DNA of 64,000 bases from assembly GCF_004152935.1 (NCBI RefSeq), contig NZ_SETE01000001.1, positions 186,001 to 250,000 of the forward strand, read 5' to 3'. The notes below the pieces were generated by a model. The model saw only the letters and a list, made by a program, of their open reading frames with translations, did no database searches and was not told the DNA's origin. Within the stretch, counting starts at the first letter, position 1. Each line of letters starts with the position of its first letter. This stretch comes from Brumimicrobium glaciale (lineage in GTDB: Bacteria; Bacteroidota; Bacteroidia; Flavobacteriales_D; Crocinitomicaceae). Both the position numbers and the translations under genes were made by a program. Of this stretch, positions 34,175-44,224 are shown one piece after another.

Positions 34175-35800
34175 TTATTTTGAAGTAACTTTTACTTGTG
34201 ATTCGTCCGAGAATCCACTAATGGTCTCTTTGTCTGGAATATGATACAGAGATCTAACCATGCGGTCAAAGACTGAATTTACATACCAACCGTTTCTGAA
34301 ATGCACTCCCATTTTCCACCAAAATGTGTTGGAAGGAACTGTAGGAGCAACAATTTGAATGATGATAACTATTGCATAAATGAGCAGAATAATTCCCGTT
34401 AAAATCATTGTGAAAATTCCTGGTTGTGAAAGTGCTGGAATTTGAGAGTCTAACAAATAATGTGCTCCAGCTTCTAAAGTGAAGAAAGCCATCGCAACTA
34501 TTATGGCTAAGAAACAAGCTTTTAATGTTCCTATCAGTTTTCCGTTTGAATCTAATGTAGGAGCAATGATTGTTGAAAGTCCCATCACTATAATTGAACC
34601 GATCACTAACATTCCAAATTCTTCGGTAGGATTAATTCCCCAAAGAAATGCGAAACCTACATAAATTGCCATTGCTAAAATGATACTTGCAATTATTCTG
34701 AATGCACTTCCTAAACGTTTCGGAAGTGCAACTTTTGATGAGCGAACAATGTCAATTACACTTCCTGATGATAAAAATGAATGTGCTTTATAGAATGAAT
34801 GGGCAACTAAATGGAGCATTGCTGCTGCGTAAACTCCTAATCCACACATCATCAAGCTGAATCCCATGTGGGCAACACTTGAATATCCTAACGAAGTTTT
34901 TATGGATGATTGCGTTAGGAAAACAATTGATGCAAACAGTGCTGTGAAACTACCAACGACAATGAGTACAATAGATGCATAAGAAGTCCCGTCCATTAAA
35001 TAGGCCATTCTCGTGATTAGGAAAGGACCGGCATTTAATAATCCTGCATGCAGTAATGCCGAAACTGGAGTTGGTGTTTCCATTACTTCAATCAACCAAC
35101 CATGTGTTGGAAACTGTGCTGATTTTAGAATTGATGCAATTGCAATTAAAAGCGCTGCTATCTCTAATGGGTATCCTGAAAAATCATTAAAAATGATACC
35201 CTGGAAAATGATTTCTAAATTTCCTGTTCCGAAATAAGCATAGAGAATTATAAACCCAGCCAGTAGACTAACATCGCCTAATCGGGCAACAATAAATTTC
35301 TTTCTGGCTGCGATAATTGCTCTTGGCCTGTTTGGATAGAAAACCAATAAGCGGTGAAGCGCTAGACTTGTTCCTACCCAAGCGATGAAAATTAAGGCTA
35401 AATTTCCAGAAATAACAAGCAGTTGAACGGAGGCTATTGCAGCAGCCAGACGTCCCATGAAGATTCCTTGGCGTTTATCTCCATCTAAATAGTTGCAACT
35501 AAATTTCACAACAATGAAACCCAATAAGGCAATCATGATGAACATAATAATACTTAAAGGATCAAGGCGGATCGAAATTCCTAATCCCATCATTCCAAAT
35601 TCGAGGCTTTCTAAAAACCCATACTGAACAACACAAATTCCAAAGTAAATGGCGAGAATAATATTAAAAAAAGCAACACCCATTATTCCTTTTTTAATAA
35701 GTGAAGCGGATGTGTTTTGTGTAAATTTTGAAAGAATTGCAATCAAAATAAACGATAAAGGTGCGAGCAGCGCAAAAAGTGAAAGTAAACTTAAATTCAT
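34175..35800 (-). CDS. dabB: Inorganic carbon transporter subunit DabB (NuoL/MrpA-like)
   Basis: The 541-residue protein is a multi-spanning membrane protein (roughly 14 helices) of the proton-conducting transporter family, with HRLLVFYPNRPRAI, ARKKFIVARLGDVSLL, PTHGWLIEVMETPTPVSALLHAGLLNAGP and ALLHAGLLNAG-type motifs of NuoL/NuoM. It lies immediately upstream of dabA with a 24-bp gap and no other complex I genes are present, so DabB is the right call. It would form the cation-conducting channel that powers DabA. A promoter is not clear; TATCTTGTTCTTTG about 20-40 bp upstream is a weak candidate. Confidence 0.9.
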   Translation of the reverse strand: MNLSLLSLFALLAPLSFILIAILSKFTQNTSASLIKKGIMGVAFFNIILAIYFGICVVQYGFLESLEFGMMGLGISIRLDPLSIIMFIMIALLGFIVVKFSCNYLDGDKRQGIFMGRLAAAIASVQLLVISGNLALIFIAWVGTSLALHRLLVFYPNRPRAIIAARKKFIVARLGDVSLLAGFIILYAYFGTGNLEIIFQGIIFNDFSGYPLEIAALLIAIASILKSAQFPTHGWLIEVMETPTPVSALLHAGLLNAGPFLITRMAYLMDGTSYASIVLIVVGSFTALFASIVFLTQSSIKTSLGYSSVAHMGFSLMMCGLGVYAAAMLHLVAHSFYKAHSFLSSGSVIDIVRSSKVALPKRLGSAFRIIASIILAMAIYVGFAFLWGINPTEEFGMLVIGSIIVMGLSTIIAPTLDSNGKLIGTLKACFLAIIVAMAFFTLEAGAHYLLDSQIPALSQPGIFTMILTGIILLIYAIVIIIQIVAPTVPSNTFWWKMGVHFRNGWYVNSVFDRMVRSLYHIPDKETISGFSDESQVKVTSK

Positions 35801-35904
35801 GTTTCGGTTCTTTTATAATTCGTTGCAAAGAACAAGATACTAATCCATATATTTTCATTTATACTTTCTATGGAATACATAAGAAATGTTTATGTATAAG
35901 GTGT

Positions 35905-35954
35905 GGGCGATTTAAGGGCGATGTAAGGACGATTTGCAAATCGCCCATACATTG
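35905..35954. repeat. REP-like palindrome (CGATTT/AAATCG variant)
   Basis: GGACGATTTGCAAATCGCCC (35927-35946) is a near-perfect palindrome with CGATTT/AAATCG stem, followed by ATACATTG. It shares flanks with the repeats at 9537, 29189 and 47527. It lies in the divergent region between dabB and the TonB gene. Confidence 0.65.
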
Positions 35955-36028
35955 CCCAATACTATCAATCAATTATCAAATTGGTACAGAACTTGTTTAC
36001 AAAGAGTTTCACTATTAAACTTAAAATT

Positions 36029-36733
36029 ATGATGAAGAAGAAAAATCCAAAACTCGAATTAGAATCCAGCAGAAAAGTATTTTTTCAACTGGGATTATTT
36101 ATTGTAGGTTCAGCCACTCTAATGGCATTTTCCTACAAAACACCTGTTTACCTCACTGAAAAGAAAGAAGTAGAACAAAGGGAAATCGATATTCCGATTA
36201 TGTTGGTTGAAAAAGAACCACTTCCAATAATTGAAATTCCGAAAGTTGAAAAGCTAGAAACAAATACTGAGCCTTCAACTCCAATTTTTTCACTTACATT
36301 ATTGAATTTAATTGATCCCTCAAAAAATACAGTTACCGATCCGCAACTTGTTGTTACCTCAAGTCACATTCAAAATGTTACTTCAGGAATTTTTGGTGTT
36401 GACTTAGGAGCAGCGCCAGAAGCAGCATTAGTTGAATATCCTGATGTTGATGCGCAGTTTCAAGGAAGTTGGTTAGGTTATTTAAAAAATACAGTAAAAT
36501 ATCCTGAAGAAAGCGTTTTCTTCAAAGAATCAGGAACAGCCTACATGATTTTCGTAGTTGAAATTGATGGAAGCGTAACAGATGTTCGGGTAAGAAATCA
36601 ATCACTTTCAAGTAGTCTTCAAGAAGAGGCTATCCGAGTAATTAAAGCTTCTCCAAAATGGAAACCAGGAAGCAAAAACGGAGAGCTTGTTCGTTCAACA
36701 AAAAATGTAAATATTAATTTCATTTTAAAATAG
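36029..36733 (+). CDS. TonB family energy transducer (second copy)
   Basis: From the ATG at 36029 the protein is about 234 residues with a polar N-terminus, one transmembrane helix (about 16-34: FFQLGLFIVGSATLMAFSY), a spacer less Pro-rich than usual, and a C-terminal TonB domain with SWLGYLKNTVKYPEES, FVVEIDGSVTDVRVRNQ and SPKWKPGSKNGELVRS. It is a diverged paralogue of 10808-11476. An upstream start at 35981 adds 16 residues and is less likely because the basic N-terminus of TonB normally sits next to the helix. It is divergent from dabB. Confidence 0.8.
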   Translation: MMKKKNPKLELESSRKVFFQLGLFIVGSATLMAFSYKTPVYLTEKKEVEQREIDIPIMLVEKEPLPIIEIPKVEKLETNTEPSTPIFSLTLLNLIDPSKNTVTDPQLVVTSSHIQNVTSGIFGVDLGAAPEAALVEYPDVDAQFQGSWLGYLKNTVKYPEESVFFKESGTAYMIFVVEIDGSVTDVRVRNQSLSSSLQEEAIRVIKASPKWKPGSKNGELVRSTKNVNINFILK

Positions 36734-36924
36734 GTTATTTATAATGGTTAATTATAAATTATTAATGATTAACGGATTGCGTGAGAAAATATGGAAAAGG
36801 AAGTATCTATAATTGAGTCCTAAAATAAATATTATTGATGTATTGAGCTGCTCACGATAGCTATTTAGAATTTATTAAGCAGATTATTCAGAATTAAAAT
36901 TGAACCCCTTTTTCTTTAATAACG

Positions 36925-36957
36925 AATTGGCAATTATCAATATGATAATTGCCAATT
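36925..36957. terminator. Perfect hairpin AATTGGCAATTATCA in the TonB-efflux gap
   Basis: A 15-bp perfect stem with a 3-nt loop lies 190 bp after the TonB stop, followed by GTTGTTTTTGG. It could end the TonB transcript, though the distance is long. The rest of 36734-37135 is AT-rich with repeated CATTAA/ATTAACC words and no gene. Confidence 0.45.
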
Positions 36958-37135
36958 GTTGTTTTTGGTGCTTTTTACGCAGAACAGTTTTTGAAAAAGA
37001 AGCATCACTATTAAAACATGAACCCTATTAACCATAAAACCATCCCTACTGGGTCAACCATTAATAATTAACCATTGAACATTAAAAAATCCTATCGCGT
37101 TAACCATTAATTAATAATTAAACATTAATAATTAT

Positions 37136-38578
37136 TCAGTCCCAGCCTCCACCTAGTGCCACATAAGTATTTACCATGGCATTCAACTGCAATTTCTTAA
37201 TTTCGATTAATTCAAATTGGGAATCAATGGTTTCCTCTTGTGTTAATAAGACCTCCAAATAATCGGCCCTTGCAGATCGAAACAAAGTATTTGAAATCTG
37301 AATAGATGTATTTAACGCATCAACTTCTTTGGCTTTGAACGCATAGCTTTTATTTAAGTTTTCGATTTTAGAAAGCTGATTGGTCACCTCTATGTAAGCA
37401 CTTAAAATTGTTTTTTCATATTCATAAATCGCTTGTAATTGTCTGGCATTCGCACTGTAATAATGTGCTTTTATTCCCGCTCGATTGATTAATGGCGCCA
37501 CTAAATCTCCTGCTAATGAAAACAAAAGAGATTTAGGGTTTTTGATGATGAAAGTCGGATCAAAAGCTTGTAAACCTATTCCAGCAGACAGGCCAATTGA
37601 AGGATAAAACTGAGCTTTCGCAATTTTTACATCCAATTTATTCGCTTCGAGTTCAAGTTCTGCTTGTTTTATATCCATTCTATTGTCCAACAATTGTGAA
37701 GGAAGTCCTTGATTTATTACTGTTAAAATAGAATCATTGAAAGTATTTGCATTTCTCAAAACAGGTTGCGGAAATCTTCCCGCCAAAAAGTTAATTTTAT
37801 TTTCTGTTTCAATGATGCTTTGTTCAATCTCGAATCTTAAGCTTTGTGTGCTGTATAATTGCGCTTCAAACCTTTTGACGGCCAGCTCTGTAACTTTAGC
37901 CGATTCCTTTTGTTGTTTTACAATTTTGAGTGCATTCATTTGCAAATCAATATTCTGATTCACTCTGATTAATTGATTGTCTAGCGCCAATAATTCATAG
38001 TATTCACCTGCTATTTCTGACACGAGGTGCGTCACCATAAAGTTTTTCCCAGAAATACTTGAGAGATATCTTGATACAGCAGCTTTCTTGCCGTTTCTCA
38101 ATTTCTTCCAAATATCAATTTCCCAATTGGCACGAAGCCCAACAACATAATCTTGTAATGGTTCTGGGAACTCCTTTCCAGGTATAATATCAGTTGTTGC
38201 TTCTACCGCTCCATTTCTGGTGTAACGACTCACTTTGTCAACACCTGCACCAACATAGCCCGACACCGTTGGAAGATATTCTCCCTTTTTGGCGCCAATC
38301 TCATAACGAGATATTTCAATTTCTTGAAGAATTATATTGAGTTCCTGATTTTTTAGTAATGCCGAATCAATTAAATTAACCAATTGAACATCCGTAAAAT
38401 AATCTCTCCATTTCAATGAAGCAGAATTCGTTGTGTCCTCCGAGTTTTCGTCAATTGACATAAAATTTTTAGGAACCTCTTTATTTTCTTCTTGGATAGC
38501 TACTTTAAGACTTTTACAAGAAGTAAATGTCAAAAGTGTAAAGAGAAGAATGCTTATATATTTCGTTTTTTTCAACAT
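37136..38578 (-). CDS. RND efflux outer membrane factor (TolC/OprM/NodT type)
   Basis: The 480-residue lipoprotein has a lipobox (ISILLFTLLTFTSC, Cys21) and two internally similar coiled-coil halves with OMF motifs such as ANWEIDIWKKLRNGKKAA and KAQFYPSIGLSAGIGLQAF. It forms the trimeric outer membrane exit duct. It follows the pump gene with a 5-bp gap and completes a three-gene efflux operon. Confidence 0.9.
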   Translation of the reverse strand: MLKKTKYISILLFTLLTFTSCKSLKVAIQEENKEVPKNFMSIDENSEDTTNSASLKWRDYFTDVQLVNLIDSALLKNQELNIILQEIEISRYEIGAKKGEYLPTVSGYVGAGVDKVSRYTRNGAVEATTDIIPGKEFPEPLQDYVVGLRANWEIDIWKKLRNGKKAAVSRYLSSISGKNFMVTHLVSEIAGEYYELLALDNQLIRVNQNIDLQMNALKIVKQQKESAKVTELAVKRFEAQLYSTQSLRFEIEQSIIETENKINFLAGRFPQPVLRNANTFNDSILTVINQGLPSQLLDNRMDIKQAELELEANKLDVKIAKAQFYPSIGLSAGIGLQAFDPTFIIKNPKSLLFSLAGDLVAPLINRAGIKAHYYSANARQLQAIYEYEKTILSAYIEVTNQLSKIENLNKSYAFKAKEVDALNTSIQISNTLFRSARADYLEVLLTQEETIDSQFELIEIKKLQLNAMVNTYVALGGGWD

Positions 38579-38583
38579 AAGTT

Positions 38584-41500
38584 CTATTTTTTGTTTTTGT
38601 CTTCCGATGGAATTTCTTTGGGTCTGATGTCATAATAAAACTCTTCGGATAAAGGAGCGTCATTTGCATTTTTAATCAGTTGTCGACCTTCGCTCATTCT
38701 ACCGAAAATGTAGTACAATCCAGGAATGACAATTACTCCGAAAACAGTTCCGAAAATCATTCCTCCCAATGCTGAACCACCAATGGTTTTATTCCCAATT
38801 GCACCAGCTCCACTTGCAAGAACCAATGGAATTAATCCAGCGATAAATGCGAAAGAAGTCATTAAGATTGGTCTAAATCGAACCCTTGCGCCTTCAATAG
38901 CAGCTTCTAAAACTGTTGCACCCTGTTCGTGTTTCATAACCGCAAATTCAACGATCAGCACGGCATTTTTACCCAGTAGTCCTACCAGCATTATAAGTCC
39001 AACTTGTGCGTAAACGTCATTGGCCAATCCCATCATTTTCAGTAATAAGAAAGAACCAAAAATTCCAACAGGTAAGGAAAGAATAATCGCCAAAGGCAAT
39101 AAGAAACTCTCGTATTGCGCTGCAAGTACCAAATACACAAATATTAGCACGACAATAAATACATAAATGGCTTCATTTCCTCTTGATGATTCATCGTAAG
39201 AAAGTCCTTCCCAAGCGATGTCATATCCTTTTGGTAATGATTCTTCTGCCACTTCTTTTATGGCTGCAATTGCATCTCCTGAGGTATAACCTTTCGCAGG
39301 TAAACCTCTAATGGCTGCAGAATTATACAAGTTGTAGCGCGTTACCTCGTTGGGACCTTGTTTTTTCTCCAATGTCATAAAAGAAGAATAAGGAACCATT
39401 TCGCCTTCTTCATTTTTTACGAATAGTTTCAATAAATCTGAAGGATATCTTCTGAATTCTGGTGCTGCTTGAGTATACACTTTATAGAATTGACCAAAAC
39501 GAATGAAACCTTGTTCATAGGTACTACCAATTAAAATATTTAGATTTTCCATGGCTTTATCGATAGAAACACCTTTCTGCATTGCCGCTTTATTGTCAAT
39601 TTTAATTTCATATTGTGGATAATTGGCAGCAAAGAATGTAAAGATTCCCGAAAGCTCTTTTCTATCTTTCAGTTTGTCCAAAAATTCATTGTTGATTCTC
39701 TCGAATTCAACATATTCCGTAGCATCATTTTTATCCAATAGTCGCAAGGAAAAACCACCCGAAGAACCAAAGCCTGGAACAGCTGGTGGCTCAAAAAATT
39801 CAATTACACCATCTCCAATTTCTTTGGATTTTTCTTCGAGTTCTTCCATCACGTCATGAACAGAACTGTGTCTTTCTGACCAAGGTTTTAAGTTAATCAA
39901 ACAAGTTCCTGCATTGGAACCACGTCCTTCAGTCATGATTTCGTATCCAGCCAATGATGAAACAGATGCAACTCCTTCAGTTTCCTCGCATAATTTCTGC
40001 AATTGAACAGCAACTTGATTCGTTCTTTCTAATGTTGCTCCTGGTGGCGTTTGTATAATCGCATAAATTGTTCCTTGGTCTTCATTCGGAATAAATCCAG
40101 AAGGTAGAACTTTGTTTACTCCAAATATTCCAATTCCAAAAAGCAATAGAATTCCAATGGTGATGAATCTTCTGTTTACAATGATATTCAGGAGACGAAC
40201 ATATCTTCCTGTTAATTTGTCGAACCTTCTGTTGAACCAATCAACGAATTTATTGACAGGAGATTTTTTTCTTTCTTTTCCATGATTGTTTTTCAGAAGC
40301 ATCGCACAAAGTACCGGCGTTAAGGTTAATGCAACCACTGCTGACAAGATAATTGAACTCACCATTGTAATAGAAAACTGACGGTAGAAAACTCCGACAG
40401 GTCCAGAAATAAAGGCTATCGGTAAGAAAACGGAGACCATAACTAAGGTGATTGCTATAATTGCTCCTCCAATTTCACTCATCACACTTTTTACCGCTTG
40501 ATAGGGCGTTATATCTGTATTGTGCATTTTTGCGTGAACAGCTTCCACCACAACAATGGCATCATCGACGACAATTCCAATGGCCAAAACCAATGCAAAT
40601 AAAGTGACCAAGTTGATGGATAAACCAAATAATTGAAGGACGAAAAACGCTCCAATTAAAGAGACTGGAACAGCTAAAATAGGAATTAACGTAGAACGCC
40701 AATCACCTAAAAACAAGAATACAACCAAGGCAACTAAGATAAAAGCATCTCTTAAAGTATGTGTAACTTGTTCGATTGAGGCATCTAAAAATTTCGAAAC
40801 GTCGTAGCTGATTTTGTAGTCCATTCCTTCAGGAAAATCAGCTTTCATGATTTCTAATTCTTCCTTCACGTTTTCAATGACTTCGCTGGCATTACTTCCC
40901 ATGGACTGTTTGAGGACAATTGCCGCAGATGGATAACCATCTAAATTGGAATAAATATCCATGAATTCTGTACCTAATTCAACCCTAGCAACATCACTCA
41001 AACGAATGATTTCTCCTTCATTATTCGCTTTCACGATAATATCACCATATTGTTCAGGAGTGCTGTATCTTCCTTGATAAGTAAGTACATATTCTAAAGA
41101 TTGAGCAGCTTGTCCAGAACTTCTTCCCAATCTACCAGGGCGACCAATTATACTTTGATCTTCCATAGCTTCCATTACTTCTTCTGCCGAAATAGTGTAA
41201 GCTCTTAATCGGTCAGGATTTAACCAAACACGCATCGCGTATTGTCGACTTCCAAGAATACTCGCACGCACAATTCCTTTTACCCTTTTGATTTCAGGAA
41301 TCATTTTTACGTTGGCATAATTGTAAAGAAATTTTTGGTCAGCTTCTTTGTCTTTACTGTACAGGTTGACATACATCAACATACTGGGTTGAATTGGCGT
41401 AATTACCACACCTTCTCTTTGTACCAAAGGAGGCAGTAATGGCATCACTTGGTCAACCCTAGTTTTCACCCTCACCACCGCTTGATTTGGATCTGTTCCG

Positions 41501-41787
41501 GGTTCAAAAACTATACTTATCGTTGCTTCACCTGCGCTGGTGGCATCAGAAGTGATGTAACGCATTCCTTCAACACCATTTATAGATTGCTCCAATGGAA
41601 TTAGTGTTGATTTTACAAGTGCATCTGCACTCGCGCCAGGATAGGCCACAAAAATATTAACTGTTGTAGGGGAAATTTGAGGAAACTGAGAAATAGGCAA
41701 TTGCTTTATGGCCAATGTTCCTACAAATACAATGACTATTGAGATTACAATAGCCAGAACGGGTCTATGAATTATTTTTTTGAGCAT
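38584..41787 (-). CDS. RND efflux pump inner membrane subunit (AcrB/MexB type, HAE1)
   Basis: The 1067-residue protein is full length for HAE1 pumps: 12 transmembrane helices, with PQISPTTVNIFVAYPGASAD near the N-terminus, proton-relay Asp pair in GIVVDDAIVVVEAV, and VPVSLIGAFFVLQLFGLS. The large periplasmic loops include FEPGTDPNQAVVRV and AEESLPKGYDIAWEGLS. This type exports drugs, dyes and bile-like compounds by proton antiport. The operon order is adaptor (41809-42894), pump, outer membrane factor, with 21- and 5-bp gaps. Confidence 0.95.
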   Translation of the reverse strand: MLKKIIHRPVLAIVISIVIVFVGTLAIKQLPISQFPQISPTTVNIFVAYPGASADALVKSTLIPLEQSINGVEGMRYITSDATSAGEATISIVFEPGTDPNQAVVRVKTRVDQVMPLLPPLVQREGVVITPIQPSMLMYVNLYSKDKEADQKFLYNYANVKMIPEIKRVKGIVRASILGSRQYAMRVWLNPDRLRAYTISAEEVMEAMEDQSIIGRPGRLGRSSGQAAQSLEYVLTYQGRYSTPEQYGDIIVKANNEGEIIRLSDVARVELGTEFMDIYSNLDGYPSAAIVLKQSMGSNASEVIENVKEELEIMKADFPEGMDYKISYDVSKFLDASIEQVTHTLRDAFILVALVVFLFLGDWRSTLIPILAVPVSLIGAFFVLQLFGLSINLVTLFALVLAIGIVVDDAIVVVEAVHAKMHNTDITPYQAVKSVMSEIGGAIIAITLVMVSVFLPIAFISGPVGVFYRQFSITMVSSIILSAVVALTLTPVLCAMLLKNNHGKERKKSPVNKFVDWFNRRFDKLTGRYVRLLNIIVNRRFITIGILLLFGIGIFGVNKVLPSGFIPNEDQGTIYAIIQTPPGATLERTNQVAVQLQKLCEETEGVASVSSLAGYEIMTEGRGSNAGTCLINLKPWSERHSSVHDVMEELEEKSKEIGDGVIEFFEPPAVPGFGSSGGFSLRLLDKNDATEYVEFERINNEFLDKLKDRKELSGIFTFFAANYPQYEIKIDNKAAMQKGVSIDKAMENLNILIGSTYEQGFIRFGQFYKVYTQAAPEFRRYPSDLLKLFVKNEEGEMVPYSSFMTLEKKQGPNEVTRYNLYNSAAIRGLPAKGYTSGDAIAAIKEVAEESLPKGYDIAWEGLSYDESSRGNEAIYVFIVVLIFVYLVLAAQYESFLLPLAIILSLPVGIFGSFLLLKMMGLANDVYAQVGLIMLVGLLGKNAVLIVEFAVMKHEQGATVLEAAIEGARVRFRPILMTSFAFIAGLIPLVLASGAGAIGNKTIGGSALGGMIFGTVFGVIVIPGLYYIFGRMSEGRQLIKNANDAPLSEEFYYDIRPKEIPSEDKNKK

Positions 41788-41808
41788 TTTATTATTTTTT
41801 TAATAAGA

Positions 41809-42894
41809 TTATTCGGCGTATAAACTCAAGTGAGAAACCACTTCTGCAGGTTCAATAAACTTATAGGAAATCTTATCTCCGCCTTTAACTGTTCTAATTC
41901 CATCAATTAAAATTTTATCATCTTTCGATAATCCAGATTTTACGATGTAGATGTGTGTGAGTTCTTTTTCGATAACAATGCTGCGAGAGGTAACAATATT
42001 GTCCTCTCCAACAACAAAGACATATTTCTTGTCCAGTATTTCGAAAGTAGCTTTCTGTGGAATAATTATGGCGTCTTTGGTTGTCGTTGGAATTAGAATA
42101 TTCCCTGTTTCACCATGTCTTAGTAATCCTTCTGGATTAGGGAAAGTTGCTCTAAAAGCAATATTTCCTGTTTCGTTATTAAAATCTGCTTCTATGGTTT
42201 CAATCTCTCCTTGGTGTTGGAATAGTTTATTATTGGCCATTTGAAGATTTACTTTCTGCAAATTATTCTTGTCAATCTTAGTAGAATAATTTAAGTATTC
42301 TGCCTCAGAAACATTGAAATATACCCAAACTTTGGTGTTGTCTGAAAGCTCTGTAAGCAGTTCTCCTTCATCCAACAAACTTCCTTGTCTCACATTAAAT
42401 CTTCCCATTATTCCTGAGAATGGAGCACGAATTTCAGTAAAACTAAGATGTACATTTGCTAAATCTAGCTCCGCCAATGCTTGATCATAAGTTGCTCTGG
42501 CTAAAGCCAATTCGTTTTTCGAAACGATGTTACTGTCTGCAAGTGCTTTGGTATTTAGGTATTCAATCTTTGCAAATTGAGCTTCTGCTTCTGCTTTTTT
42601 GGCCTCTGCTTTATATAGCGAAGGCATAATTTGAAACATTAATTGACCTTTTTTGATGGCTTGACCTTCATCAACATAAATATCTTTTAGGTACCCTTTT
42701 TCAAGAGCTCTAAGTTCAATGTGTTGAATTGACCGAATTTGACAAACATATTCTTGTAAAGTTGTTGTGTCTTGAATTAATGGGGAGGAAACAGAATATA
42801 CCGTTTCTTCAGTTGCTTTTTCATGATTTTCAGAATTACAGCCAGTAGTAAATAACGCTGCAATCAAACTTAAATGAATAAGTGATTTTTTCAT
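41809..42894 (-). CDS. RND efflux periplasmic adaptor (AcrA/MexA type)
   Basis: The 361-residue protein is a lipoprotein (lipobox LFTTGC, Cys19) with a split lipoyl-like domain (GYLKDIYVDEGQAIKKGQLMFQI and IRAPFSGIMGRFNVRQGSLLDEG), an alpha hairpin in between (AKKAEAEAQFAKIEYLNTKAL) and a beta-barrel/MP domain. It links the pump to the outer membrane factor. It is the first gene of the operon. Confidence 0.93.
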   Translation of the reverse strand: MKKSLIHLSLIAALFTTGCNSENHEKATEETVYSVSSPLIQDTTTLQEYVCQIRSIQHIELRALEKGYLKDIYVDEGQAIKKGQLMFQIMPSLYKAEAKKAEAEAQFAKIEYLNTKALADSNIVSKNELALARATYDQALAELDLANVHLSFTEIRAPFSGIMGRFNVRQGSLLDEGELLTELSDNTKVWVYFNVSEAEYLNYSTKIDKNNLQKVNLQMANNKLFQHQGEIETIEADFNNETGNIAFRATFPNPEGLLRHGETGNILIPTTTKDAIIIPQKATFEILDKKYVFVVGEDNIVTSRSIVIEKELTHIYIVKSGLSKDDKILIDGIRTVKGGDKISYKFIEPAEVVSHLSLYAE

Positions 42895-42914
42895 TACAAT
42901 AATGAGTTTTGTGA

Positions 42915-42936
42915 TTTTAGTCTAGAAGACTTAAAA
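42915..42936. promoter_or_regulatory. Candidate operator palindrome upstream of the efflux operon
   Basis: TTTTAGTCT (42915-42923) and AGACTTAAAA (42927-42936) form an imperfect inverted repeat around TAG, 21-42 bp upstream of the adaptor ATG at 42894. Efflux operons are commonly under TetR/MarR repressors, but no such regulator gene is next to it here. Confidence 0.35.
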
Positions 42937-43208
42937 CCAATTAATAAAAAATTTGATTATAAAATTATAAGGGCAGAAAAGCGCATGAGAACTAATTCAT
43001 TAGTCTGTGCTTATCTTAATTAGTAACTGTTTGAAAACCCAAGTCTTTAAAACTTTAATGTTGAAATATCAAAGTCTAACGTTTGAAGATGCTAATTGTC
43101 GTGCATTTTGACGGTAAACATCGCGAAGACTGGAATTGCAAAACGTATAAAGCAGTGCTTGACGTTTTCTTGCAATGACTAATTGAAAGGCGGGAAATTA
43201 GGGTAAAA

Positions 43209-43565
43209 TCATATCCTGAATGTTTCCAGAAGAATATTCTTGGAAACAGAGGGAATAATATATTTAGAAAAGTAAAAAGATTCAAATTTATTGACCTCTT
43301 TTGGGAATGATCTAAAGCTTACAAGAGCAATTTGTGATGGTATGTTAAACTTCTTGAACTTTTCATTCTTTTCTTGAAAATCAACACCTAAATTGTGGTG
43401 GACATGATTTTGAAAAGGAGAAACCGTTGCATCAAAATCATTTGAAGAATAACCATACTGCGAATTATAATCAACTTGAAATTCAAGCTGATTGTTTGAG
43501 TATTCAGTAATATTTGAACTGATAACAAAAAGTAAAGCAAATATGGATCCTAAAAATATTTTCAC
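43209..43565 (-). CDS. Small exported protein, unknown function, upstream of efflux operon
   Basis: The 118-residue protein starts at a GTG and has a hydrophobic N-terminus (KIFLGSIFALLFVISSNI). The central NHVHHNLGVDFQEKNEKF has three His in five positions that might bind metal, but there are no cysteines. It is on the same strand as the RND operon, with a 314-bp gap. No family is recognised. That region (42942-43208) holds no gene; 43095-43165 weakly resembles the hairpin repeat at 44507-44625. Confidence 0.5.
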   Translation of the reverse strand: MKIFLGSIFALLFVISSNITEYSNNQLEFQVDYNSQYGYSSNDFDATVSPFQNHVHHNLGVDFQEKNEKFKKFNIPSQIALVSFRSFPKEVNKFESFYFSKYIIPSVSKNILLETFRI

Positions 43566-44224
43566 CTTGTTTCTTAAATTTTTATTTTAAAGAGGACAAA
43601 TGTCGGAATAGATTTAACTAAAACAATTCTTGAGGAAGTTTAATTAAAAAATTAACTAAAAAATAATATTTTGGGATTGAGTGATGGGGAAAGTTTGGTT
43701 TGCAATAACACCTTCCGCGTCTAGGTGTTTTTGTATGCGTCGAGAATCGTTAACTCATAGTGTAGATAAACGCGACACAATTGAATTTATATACAACGTA
43801 TTCTGTTCGCAATCTGCGTATGAATGAAATCATTCTGTCTGATTTAAACGGCTTTAATTTTATGATGTTAACTTGTTTCATTTTGTATTTTTATCAATGA
43901 TTTCAATAAGCTTATAGGTTGATTAAGTTAGCACGCTGATAAGGCTGATTTCAAAGGGTGAAAAAATCCGTTATTATTCGGGTTGCTTGCAGTCATGCTA
44001 ATCTTGCCGATGCATCCGTTTTATACGCGTTCAATAAAGATAATTTAATCTCTCTACTCATGCAATATCACTAAATATCGACTTTTCATCTAAAAATATT
44101 AAAGTAAAAAATAGTGAATACTGCTGCACTCACTCTCTTCTCTCAATTCTTTTATTGTGGTTCCGAATCAATGCAGCTTTGCTGTTGCGGGATCGTTCCT
44201 ACCAGCTCACTAAACTTTACCCCA
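43566..44224. other. Long gap with no recognisable gene
   Basis: About 660 bp without a convincing open frame on either strand, between the small exported protein and the tRNA terminator. Words such as CACGCTGATAAGGCTGATTTC and GGTGAAAAAATCCG are of the short-repeat kind common in intergenic Bacteroidota DNA. I see no RNA structure I can name. A diverged noncoding RNA cannot be excluded. Confidence 0.5.

Noticed and set aside
34175-35800. NADH dehydrogenase subunit L (complex I)
   Set aside because: No other nuo genes occur here and the gene directly precedes dabA, so DabB fits better.
36734-37135. Riboswitch or small RNA in the TonB-efflux gap
   Set aside because: Beyond one hairpin there is only AT-rich simple sequence, with no recognisable conserved core.
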